64,000 nt of DNA. Source: Micromonospora sediminicola (lineage in GTDB: Bacteria > Actinomycetota > Actinomycetes > Mycobacteriales > Micromonosporaceae). Each line of letters begins with the position of its first letter. The first letter of the stretch is position 1. The translations under genes were made by a program, and so were the position numbers. Where the stretch lies: assembly GCF_900089585.1 (NCBI RefSeq), contig NZ_FLRH01000004.1, forward strand, positions 1,047,001 to 1,111,000, in the 5' to 3' direction. Positions 25,191-32,029 of the stretch are shown here, piece after piece. The notes under the pieces were generated by a model. It saw only the letters and a program-made list of their open reading frames with translations, was not told the DNA's origin and ran no database searches.

Positions 25191-25980
25191 GGCCGGCGCC
25201 CGCCTCGGCGTCCGCCGGGTCGGCGACCTCCGCCTCGGCGACCTCCGCCTCGGCCGCGGCCCGCGCCTCGGCCTGCTCGGTCAGCGTCCGCCAGGCCGAC
25301 TCGGCGGCCCGCTGCTCGGCCTCCTTCTTGCTGCGCCCCTCCGCGCCGCCGTAGCGGTTGCCGGCCACCACGACCCAGGCGGTGAACGTCTTGAGGTGGT
25401 CCGGCCCGGTGCCCTCGATCCGGTACTCCGGCACGCCCAGCCCCAGCGCGGCGGTCAGCTCCTGGAGGCTGGTCTTCCAGTCCAGCGCCGCGCCCCGCCC
25501 GGCCGACTCGGCCATCAGCGGGTCGAAGAGCCGGTGGATCACGATGGCCGCGGTGTCCAGGCCGTACTGGAGGTAGATGGCGCCGAGCAGCGCCTCCAGG
25601 GTGTCGGCGAGAATGCTCGCCTTGTCCCGCCCGCCGGTGGCCTCCTCGCCCTTGCCGAGCAGCAGGTAGGCGCCCAGCCCGTCCGGGCCCAGGCCGCGCG
25701 CCACGTCGGCCAGGGCGCGCATGTTGACCACACTGGCCCGCAGCTTGGCCAACTGCCCCTCGGGCAGGTCCGGGTGGTTGTGGAAGAGCGCCGTGGTGAT
25801 CACCACGCCGAGGACCGAGTCGCCCAGGAACTCCAGCCGCTCGTTGGTGGGCAGCCCGCCGTTCTCGTACGCGTACGAGCGGTGGGTCAACGCGCGTTCC
25901 AGCAGCTCCGGGTCGAGCGACACCCCGAAGGCCGTCTCGAGGTGGCCGACGGGAGCGCGCCGCCGCTTGTCGTTGGTCAT
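25183..25980 (-). CDS. rnc: Ribonuclease III
   Basis: Double-strand RNA endonuclease for rRNA and mRNA processing. The 265-residue product has the signature NERLEFLGDSVLG (about 44-56) with catalytic acidic residues, and the second metal site in DTLEALLGAIYL (about 117-128). A dsRNA-binding domain follows (about 165-235). The final 30 residues are an Ala/Glu-rich tail not needed for the fold. The ATG overlaps the plsX stop (ATGA) and the 3' end overlaps mutM. Confidence 0.97.
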   Translation of the reverse strand: MTNDKRRRAPVGHLETAFGVSLDPELLERALTHRSYAYENGGLPTNERLEFLGDSVLGVVITTALFHNHPDLPEGQLAKLRASVVNMRALADVARGLGPDGLGAYLLLGKGEEATGGRDKASILADTLEALLGAIYLQYGLDTAAIVIHRLFDPLMAESAGRGAALDWKTSLQELTAALGLGVPEYRIEGTGPDHLKTFTAWVVVAGNRYGGAEGRSKKEAEQRAAESAWRTLTEQAEARAAAEAEVAEAEVADPADAEAGAGRA

Positions 25981-27056
25981 GGTGCTACCTCGGTGTCGTT
26001 GCGGTCAGGTGCGGGTTCGTGCGGGATCTCGGCGAGCAGGGCGCGGACCGTCCCGGCGGCGTCGCGACGCCAGAGGTGGGCGGCCAGGGCGATGCCCGAG
26101 GCCACGTCGTCCGGCCCGGCCGCGCCGTGGCACACCACCACGGTGCCGGCCACCCCGAGCAGCGCGGCCGCGCGGGGCGCCCCGCCGTTGGCCGGGGGTC
26201 CACCGGCCATGGCGTACGCGCCCTCGATGGCCTTGAGCAGGACATTGCCGGTGAAGCCGTCGGTGACCACCACGTCGGCGCGGGCGCCGAGGGAGATGTC
26301 GTAGCCCTCGACCAGACCGACGTAGCGGGCACCGCAGGGCAGCGGCACGGCGGCGAGCGCGGGGTCGGCGGAGCGGCGCAGCCGGTCGCCCTTGCCCGCT
26401 TCGTGGCCGACGGAGAGCAGCCCCACCCGGGGGGCGTGGACGGCGTGGGCCACGGCCGCGTAGGCGGCGCCGAGGACGGCGTGCCGGGCCAGCGTGGCGG
26501 GGCCGGGTTCGAGCGTGCCGCCGACGTCCAGCAGTACCACCGGTCCCTCGACGGCGGGGATCGTGGCGACCAGCGCGGGTCGGCGTACCCCGGTCCAGCG
26601 ACCGAGGCCGAGCGCGGCGGCGGTGACGGTGGCGCCGGTGGAGCCGGCGGAGACGACCGCGTCGGCGAGCCCGTCGTGGACGGCCTGCACCGCGGTGCGC
26701 ACGGTGCTGTCGCCGCGGGCGGCGGTGGGATGGTCGGCCATGCCGACGGCGGCCCGCACCGGGCGGACCGTGACCCGGGCGCGCTGCGCCGGGTCGAGGG
26801 CACCGGTCAGCCCGTCGGCGACCTCGGTCGGACCGACGAGCAGCAGGTGCAGGTCAGGGTCGGCGCGCAACGCCCGCAGAGCGCCGTCAACCACGACGGC
26901 GGGAGCATCGTCCCCGCCGAGGAGGTCGACGGCGATCCGCGCGGTGCCCGGCTCCGACGGCACGCCGGCCGATGAGCGGCCGGCGTGGGAGGGAGCCGGG
27001 GCACCGGGCGAGAGCCTTGGTGCGCGCGCCGCCCGACCGGTGGTCGAGGGCGTCAC
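25977..27056 (-). CDS. plsX: Phosphate acyltransferase PlsX
   Basis: PlsX converts acyl-ACP to acyl-phosphate for phospholipid synthesis. The 359-residue product has IAVDLLGGDDAPAVVVDGAL (about 41), SAGSTGATVTAAALGLGR (about 140), VLLDVGGTLEPGP and VVTDGFTGNVLLKAIEG, all family landmarks. The N-terminal 35 residues are low-complexity and may not be translated; a GTG about 33 codons in is an alternative start. It lies between rpmF and rnc, the usual rpmF-plsX-rnc-mutM order. Confidence 0.93.
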   Translation of the reverse strand: MTPSTTGRAARAPRLSPGAPAPSHAGRSSAGVPSEPGTARIAVDLLGGDDAPAVVVDGALRALRADPDLHLLLVGPTEVADGLTGALDPAQRARVTVRPVRAAVGMADHPTAARGDSTVRTAVQAVHDGLADAVVSAGSTGATVTAAALGLGRWTGVRRPALVATIPAVEGPVVLLDVGGTLEPGPATLARHAVLGAAYAAVAHAVHAPRVGLLSVGHEAGKGDRLRRSADPALAAVPLPCGARYVGLVEGYDISLGARADVVVTDGFTGNVLLKAIEGAYAMAGGPPANGGAPRAAALLGVAGTVVVCHGAAGPDDVASGIALAAHLWRRDAAGTVRALLAEIPHEPAPDRNDTEVAP

Positions 27057-27068
27057 TCGGCGTCCGGG

Positions 27069-27242
27069 TCAGACCTCGAGGACCTGACGGCCGTTGTAGG
27101 TGCCGCAGACGGAGCAGGCGGCGTGCGGCAGCTTCGGCGACTTGCACTGCGGGCAGGCCACGGTCGCGACCACCGAGGCCTTCCAGTTCGCCCGGCGGGC
27201 GCGGGTGTTGCTGCGCGACATCTTGCGCTTGGGGACGGCCAC
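27069..27242 (-). CDS. rpmF: 50S ribosomal protein L32
   Basis: The 57-residue product begins MAVPKRKMSRSNTRARRANW and holds two CxxC-type pairs (CPQC, CSVC) that bind zinc. The start is GTG at 27242. It lies 5 bases downstream of the DUF177 gene and 12 bases upstream of plsX, so the three form one operon linking translation and lipid synthesis. The longer reading in the same frame is a shadow of the DUF177 gene. Confidence 0.97.
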   Translation of the reverse strand: MAVPKRKMSRSNTRARRANWKASVVATVACPQCKSPKLPHAACSVCGTYNGRQVLEV

Positions 27243-27247
27243 GGTTC

Positions 27248-27811
27248 TTACTCCTCTGTACGGGTCAGTTGCGACAGGCCCGCCCAACGCGGGTCGATCT
27301 GCTGGTGACTGTGGTCGGCCGGCAGATCGTCCCAGTGCACCCCACACTCGGGGCACAGGCCTGGGCAGTCCTCCCGGCAGAGCGGGTTCGTCGGCAGCAT
27401 GAGCACCACCGCGTCCCGCAGCGCCGGCTCCAGGTCGATCAGATCGTCCTGCATCCGGCCCACCTCGTCCTCGTCGGTCGTGGTGTCCGTGGCGCTGTTC
27501 TCGTACGCGTACAGCTCCTGGACGTTCACGACCACCGAGTCGTCGATCTCGCGCAGGCAGCGGCCGCACTCGCCCTTGACGGGACCGGAGATGGTCCCGG
27601 AGACGAGCACGCCCTCGGACACCGACTCCAACCTCAGGTCGAGGTCGAGGTCCGCACCCTCCGGCACGCCGATCAACTCCACGCCGAGGTCCGCCGGTGC
27701 CGGCACGACCCGCTTGTGCGTACGCAACGCGCCAGGCCGGCGCGGCAGGTCCCTCGTGTCGAGGACCAGCGGCGACCTGGGGTCGAGTGAGCGTGGCGAG
27801 TGTTTGGGCAT
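27248..27811 (-). CDS. YceD/DUF177 family protein (23S rRNA accumulation protein)
   Basis: The 187-residue product has the DUF177 features: an acidic N half, CGRCLREIDDSVVVNVQEL (about 98) and a C-terminal Cys cluster CREDCPGLCPECGVHWDD (about 152-169) likely to bind zinc. The family sits next to rpmF in most bacteria and affects 23S rRNA accumulation. The ATG at 27811 starts MPKHSPRSLDPRSPLVLDTR. It is the first gene of the DUF177-rpmF-plsX-rnc-mutM run. Confidence 0.9.
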   Translation of the reverse strand: MPKHSPRSLDPRSPLVLDTRDLPRRPGALRTHKRVVPAPADLGVELIGVPEGADLDLDLRLESVSEGVLVSGTISGPVKGECGRCLREIDDSVVVNVQELYAYENSATDTTTDEDEVGRMQDDLIDLEPALRDAVVLMLPTNPLCREDCPGLCPECGVHWDDLPADHSHQQIDPRWAGLSQLTRTEE

Positions 27812-27929
27812 AGTCAGACTCCGGCCGGTGAGAGGCCGACAAAAAAGGTTACCTGGGAGACGGGCGGACCGTCGAACCGGGGGCGCACCCGACGGCGGCC
27901 GGCTGTCGGCGACCGGCCCGCGCGTGGTC

Positions 27930-28427
27930 CTAGAAGGGTAGCGGGCGCTCCGCCTCGTCCCCCGCGAAGGTGCCGATCTCGCGCAGCGCGTGCATCTTGT
28001 CCCGGCCACGCTCTATCGAGGCCAGCGCCCGGGTGAGGAACTGCTCGAAGTTGGCCAGCGCGGTGTCGACGTAGTCGTCCACCTCCTCGCGGAGGCGCTG
28101 CGCCTCGGCCCGCGCCTCGGCGATGATCCGGGCGCCCTCGTGCTCCGCCGAGACGGTGATCTCGTTCACCGAGACCAGCCGGGCGTGTTCCGCCTCACCC
28201 TCGCTGATGATCCGGTCGGCCTCCCGCTTGCCGGCCTCCATGATCTTGTCCCGCTCCTCCAGGAGCGCGGCGGCCCGACGCAGGTCCGCGGGAAGCTCGA
28301 CGCGCAACTCGTCCAGCGCGGCGATCATCTCGCCCCGGTCGACCATGCAGTTGTTGCGCGACATCGGGACGGAGCGGGCCTGCTCCACCATGGCGATCAG
28401 TTCGTCGATGCGATCGAGCGGGTCCAC
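27930..28427 (-). CDS. DivIVA-like coiled-coil protein (cell-division/ATP synthase B-like helix)
   Basis: The 165-residue product is almost wholly helical. It opens VDPLDRIDELIAMVEQARSV, then a charged coiled coil with ERDKIMEAGKREADRIISEG and ARIIAEARAEAQRLREEVDD. Such proteins beside coaD in actinobacteria are annotated as DivIVA-like or cell-division initiation proteins. No membrane segment is seen. The GTG at 28427 has GAGGT six bases upstream; an earlier frame opening at 28496 lacks a ribosome site. A structural role at poles or septum is likely but unproved. Confidence 0.8.
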   Translation of the reverse strand: MDPLDRIDELIAMVEQARSVPMSRNNCMVDRGEMIAALDELRVELPADLRRAAALLEERDKIMEAGKREADRIISEGEAEHARLVSVNEITVSAEHEGARIIAEARAEAQRLREEVDDYVDTALANFEQFLTRALASIERGRDKMHALREIGTFAGDEAERPLPF

Positions 28428-28571
28428 CGGTACCTCACTCCTGTCTTCGTCGGCCGCCCTCCATGATGCGGCCTGCGCCCGGTTTCGGCGCTGCACACAT
28501 CATGTCGCGCGCCGGCCACCGCCGCCCCACCCGCCCCCACCCGGCGCGTCGCCCCACCCCTCGACGCCCGT

Positions 28572-28640
28572 CGATCTTGCACTTTCCGCCCCGGCATTCC
28601 TCGCGGAAAGGACGAGAACCGGGCCGCAACCGCAAGATCG
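28572..28640. repeat. Nested inverted repeat of the GCAAGATC family
   Basis: Outer arms CGATCTTGC (28572-28580) and GCAAGATCG (28632-28640) enclose inner arms CTTTCCGC (28582-28589) and GCGGAAAG (28603-28610). It lies between coaD and the DivIVA-like gene. The outer octamer recurs at 16206, 16245 and, less exactly, 56811, which suggests a dispersed intergenic element. Confidence 0.65.
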
Positions 28641-28647
28641 GCGGGCT

Positions 28648-28672
28648 GGGGGGGTGGGGTGGGGGTTAGGGG
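28648..28672 (+). other. G-quadruplex-like run across the coaD stop codon
   Basis: The plus strand reads seven G, T, four G, T, five G, TTA, four G: four runs of at least four G with loops of 1, 1 and 3. The TTA loop is the complement of the coaD TAA stop at 28666-28668. G-rich DNA on the template strand at a gene end could stall RNA polymerase. Folding is inferred from pattern only. Confidence 0.6.
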
Positions 28673-29142
28673 CGGAGGCGGGTCTGGAGTTGGTCGCGGA
28701 CGAGGTCGGGGACGTGGGCGGAGATGTCGCCACCCCACTTCGCCACGTCCTTGACCAGGCTGGAGGAGAGGAACGAGTAGAGCGGATTGGTCGGCATGAA
28801 GAGCGTCTCCACCCCGGCCAGGCCGATGTTCATCTGGGCCATCTGCAGCTCGTAGTCGAAGTCGCTGACCGCGCGCAGGCCCTTGATCAGCACGCTCGCC
28901 TGCTGGTCCCGGCAGAAGTCGACGAGCAGGCCGCGGAACGACTCCACCCGCACGTTGTCGTACGAGGAGGTCACCTCGCGGAGCATCGTGATCCGCTCCT
29001 CGACCGTGAACAACCCCTGCTTCGACTGGTTGACCAGCACGCCGACGATCACCTCGTCGAAGAGCCGGCTGGCCCGGCCGATGATGTCGAGGTGACCGTT
29101 GGTGACCGGGTCGAACGAGCCCGGGCAGACCGCACGTCTCAT
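28666..29142 (-). CDS. coaD: Phosphopantetheine adenylyltransferase
   Basis: Catalyses the fourth step of coenzyme A synthesis, joining 4'-phosphopantetheine and ATP to dephospho-CoA. The 158-residue product has the N-terminal nucleotidyltransferase motif MRRAVCPGSFDPVTNGHLDI (T/HxGH type), LVNQSKQGLF (about 42), IKGLRAVSDFDYE (about 88) and the C-terminal YSFLSSSLVKDVAKWGG. The length fits the family. The ATG overlaps the rsmD stop by four bases (ATGA), the usual rsmD-coaD pair. Confidence 0.97.
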   Translation of the reverse strand: MRRAVCPGSFDPVTNGHLDIIGRASRLFDEVIVGVLVNQSKQGLFTVEERITMLREVTSSYDNVRVESFRGLLVDFCRDQQASVLIKGLRAVSDFDYELQMAQMNIGLAGVETLFMPTNPLYSFLSSSLVKDVAKWGGDISAHVPDLVRDQLQTRLRP

Positions 29143-29702
29143 GATCGGCGACCGTACCAAAGGGTGGTCTCGCCGTAGCGCCGACTGCGCTCCGGCGTGA
29201 CGCCCTCCACCCACTCGACCGGGCCGGAACGGCTGGACCGCTCGACGATCACCAGCGCGTCCGGGGCCAGCCAGCCGCCGTCGACCAGCGCGGCCAGCAT
29301 CGCGGTGATCTCCGCGCCCGGCACCGCGTACGGGGGATCGGCGAAGACCACGTCGTACGGCCCGTCGTCCGGCCCGGCGGCGAGCACGGTGGCCACCCTG
29401 CCGGTGACCAGCCGGGCGGCCGGGGCGGCCCGCAGGGCGGCGATGTTCTCCCGGACGACCCGGGCGGCCCGGGCGTCGGACTCCACCAGCAACACGTGCG
29501 CCGCCCCCCGGGACAGCGCCTCCAGACCGACCGCGCCGGAGCCGGCGTAGAGGTCCGCGAAGCGCGCCCCGTCCAGGTCGAGATCGGCCTGCACCGCGCT
29601 GAACAGCGCCTCCCGCACCCGGTCCGAGGTCGGCCGGGTGCCGGCGCCGGGCGGCGCGGCGATCCGCCGCCCGCCGAGCGTGCCCGCCACGATCCGGGTC
29701 AC
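29139..29702 (-). CDS. rsmD: 16S rRNA (guanine-N2)-methyltransferase RsmD
   Basis: Methylates G966 of 16S rRNA (E. coli numbering). The 187-residue product starts VTRIVAGTLGGRRIAAPPG, typical of RsmD. It has TRPTSDRVREALF (about 27), the SAM-binding FADLYAGSGAVGLEALSRG (about 52-70) and the catalytic FADPPY (about 125). The GTG at 29702 has GGGAG eight bases upstream; the longer frame to 29939 is non-coding in character. It is the first gene of the pair with coaD. Confidence 0.95.
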   Translation of the reverse strand: MTRIVAGTLGGRRIAAPPGAGTRPTSDRVREALFSAVQADLDLDGARFADLYAGSGAVGLEALSRGAAHVLLVESDARAARVVRENIAALRAAPAARLVTGRVATVLAAGPDDGPYDVVFADPPYAVPGAEITAMLAALVDGGWLAPDALVIVERSSRSGPVEWVEGVTPERSRRYGETTLWYGRRS

Positions 29703-29950
29703 CGTCGCTCCCTGCGCATGCCCCGACGCTACGCGACGCCCGGAACGGCCCGGCGGAGCACCCGGTGCACCGCCCCATGACCCGACGTACATCAATGATC
29801 TCAAGTTCATAACGGACCCTTTACGACCCGTCGATCGCGGTAACGCCCGTCGTGTCGATCTCGCTAGGGTCTGCCCGATTGTCGTGCGGACGCGTGGCTC
29901 CGGTCCGTCCGCCGCATCCCTCTCCCATCCTCCCCTCACCAGGAGAAGAC

Positions 29951-30901
29951 GTGAACCGTCTCCACCTCCGGCGCGCCGCCGTCCTCACCGCCGGCGCGCT
30001 GATCGGCCTCGCCGGCGTGGCCACCGTGGCCGGCCCGGCCGCGGCCCACCACCCCGAGCCCTCCGGCAGCTACTGCGCCACCAAGGACGGCAAGGTCACC
30101 GTCACCTGGTCGGTCATCAGCAGCGAGACCGACATCTCCGGCCGGATCACCAAGCTCGAGTCCACCGTGCCCGGTGACATCACCGGTGGCCTCTCCGTCG
30201 GCGCGGAGCTGAAGCCGGCGGGTCAGGGCCCGCTGACCGGCTCGCAGACCCACACCTTCACCGGAGCCGTCCCCGAGCTGAAGCTCACCGTCGGGGCGCA
30301 CTGGGAGCGGGGCCGGCAGTCGCACGACGGTGAGCGCACCGTCGTGGCCCAGCCCAGCCGGAACTGCGAGGTGGAGTCGAGCCCGTCGCCGTCGCCGAGC
30401 TCCCCCACGCCGACGCCGAGCGCGACGCCGGAGCCGAGCCAGCCGGCCACGCCCACCCCGACGCCGTCCGCCTCCACGCCGCCGAGCCCGTCCGCGACGC
30501 CGTCCGCCCCGGCGGAGCCGGCCGAGCCGATCTTCAAGCTGGACCAGGACTGCGACTCGATGACCTTCACGGTGGAGAACCCGGCGAAGGGCGTCCCCTT
30601 CACCGCCACGATGACCACCGAGAAGGGCGTCACCAAGAAGCTCGTCTCCGAGCCGGGCAAGACCGCCTCGGTCACCTTCGACGCCTACGAGGGCCTCAAG
30701 GTCACCGTGAAGTACGACGTGGTCGAGGACTCCGAGACCATCCCGTACACCCAGCCCGAGGACTGCTCCGGCCAGGGCGGCGGCCTGCCGGTGACCGGTC
30801 CGGCAGCGGGCGCCATCGCCGGCGGCGCGGTGCTGCTGCTGGCCGCGGGCGCGGTGCTCTACGTGGTGGCCCGCCGTCGCCGGATCAGCTTCACCGCCTG
30901 A
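29951..30901 (+). CDS. LPxTG-anchored surface protein with Pro/Ser/Thr linker
   Basis: The 316-residue product has a signal peptide (VNRLHLRRAAVLTAGALIGL, cleavage after about residue 34, AAAHH). A roughly 100-residue beta-rich domain with two Cys follows, then a PSPSPSSPTPTPSATP-type linker (about 140-195), a second small domain with two Cys, and the sorting signal LPVTG at 279-283, a hydrophobic stretch and a positive tail RRRR. Sortase should attach it to peptidoglycan. No known enzymatic domain is visible; in the family such proteins are surface or aerial-hypha proteins. The GTG at 29951 has AGGAG five bases before it. Confidence 0.87.
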   Translation: MNRLHLRRAAVLTAGALIGLAGVATVAGPAAAHHPEPSGSYCATKDGKVTVTWSVISSETDISGRITKLESTVPGDITGGLSVGAELKPAGQGPLTGSQTHTFTGAVPELKLTVGAHWERGRQSHDGERTVVAQPSRNCEVESSPSPSPSSPTPTPSATPEPSQPATPTPTPSASTPPSPSATPSAPAEPAEPIFKLDQDCDSMTFTVENPAKGVPFTATMTTEKGVTKKLVSEPGKTASVTFDAYEGLKVTVKYDVVEDSETIPYTQPEDCSGQGGGLPVTGPAAGAIAGGAVLLLAAGAVLYVVARRRRISFTA

Positions 30902-30915
30902 TCCCGCTGATCGCC

Positions 30916-30951
30916 CGAGGGCGCGTCGACCAGCCGGTCGGCGCGCCCTCG
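30916..30951 (+). terminator. Hairpin terminator after the LPxTG gene
   Basis: 16-bp arms CGAGGGCGCGTCGACC (30916-30931) and GGTCGGCGCGCCCTCG (30936-30951) pair with one mismatch around a 4-base loop, 15 bases after the stop. Confidence 0.8.
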
Positions 30952-31031
30952 CCGCTCGTGGTCCACTCCGGCACGCCGCCGGGACGGGATCGTCCCACCC
31001 GGAACGCACCACCTCGCCGAGCTGGTGCGGA

Positions 31032-31973
31032 TCAGACGGCGCGGTCGCTCCCGAGCAGCGACGTGACGGCGACCGGGTCGACCTCGGCCTGGTTGGCCAA
31101 CAGCACGAGCCGCTGGTCGGAGTCGGGCAGCCAGGCCGCGAACGCCTTGTAGCCCCCGTTGTCCCCGGAGTGGTGGACCGCCCGCCGGCCGGCCAGCGGG
31201 CCGACGAACCACCCGTACCCGTACGCCTCGCCGGGCCGGCCGGTGGGCGCGTGCGGCGCGGTCATGGCCGCCACCGAGGCCGGGGTGAGCAACCGGCTGC
31301 GGCGCGGCACGTCCAGCCAGGTCAGCAGGTCCGCCGCGGTGCACCAGATGTCACCCGCGCCCATGCTCACCGTCGCCAGGTCCCAGGACGGCACGGTCCG
31401 GCTGCCCTCGTGTCCGACCGCCAGGTCCGGCCGCCCGTCGCCCGCGCCGGCGAAACTGCCGGTCATGCCCAGCGGCGCGAAGACCTCCTCGGCGAGGAAC
31501 CCGGCGTACGGCCGGTCGGCGGCCCGCTCGACCGCGCGGGCCAGCAGCACGTAGCCCGGGCTGCTGTAGTGCCACCCGGCCCCGGGCGGGAACAGCGGCG
31601 GCACCGCGGCGAACCGGCCGAGCAGATCGTCCGGCTCGGCCGGCCCGCAGATGTCGACCGCTGGATACTCCTCCCAGTGGCCCAGGCCCGAGGTGTGGGT
31701 GAGCAGGTGGTGCAGCGTGATGCCGGACCACTGTGGCGGCGGGTCGGGCAGCCACCGGCTGACGGGGTCGGTCAGGCGCAGCACGCCGCGCTCGGCGAGC
31801 AGCAGCACCGCCGCGGCCGCCATCTGCTTGCTGATCGAGGCGATCTGGAACCGCGTCGCCGGGGTGCACGGTCGGCCGGACGTCTCGTCGGCAGCCCCGA
31901 CGACCCGGTCCACCAGGAGTTCGTCACCCCGGGTCAGCAGCAGCACACCGCGTTCGAGTGATGGTGTCGACAT
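31032..31973 (-). CDS. Serine hydrolase, beta-lactamase class C/DD-peptidase family
   Basis: The 313-residue product has the penicillin-binding fold motifs: SISK (ASISKQM, about 49, nucleophile Ser and Lys), a Tyr motif at YSSPGY (about 142) in place of YxN, and HHSGDNGG (about 270) in the place of the KTG box. There is no signal peptide, so it is probably cytoplasmic and more likely an esterase or D-amino-acid peptidase than a resistance enzyme. The ATG at 31973 starts MSTPSLERGVLLL. It lies 56 bases downstream of recG on the same strand. Confidence 0.85.
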   Translation of the reverse strand: MSTPSLERGVLLLTRGDELLVDRVVGAADETSGRPCTPATRFQIASISKQMAAAAVLLLAERGVLRLTDPVSRWLPDPPPQWSGITLHHLLTHTSGLGHWEEYPAVDICGPAEPDDLLGRFAAVPPLFPPGAGWHYSSPGYVLLARAVERAADRPYAGFLAEEVFAPLGMTGSFAGAGDGRPDLAVGHEGSRTVPSWDLATVSMGAGDIWCTAADLLTWLDVPRRSRLLTPASVAAMTAPHAPTGRPGEAYGYGWFVGPLAGRRAVHHSGDNGGYKAFAAWLPDSDQRLVLLANQAEVDPVAVTSLLGSDRAV

Positions 31974-32029
31974 CTGCGCGAGCCTAGGCACGCGACCCGC
32001 GTGCCGCAGCCCCGCGACCCGCGCGGGCG

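Noticed and set aside
31032..31973. Beta-lactam resistance gene
   Set aside because: No signal peptide and no classical KTG box; more likely an esterase or peptidase relative.
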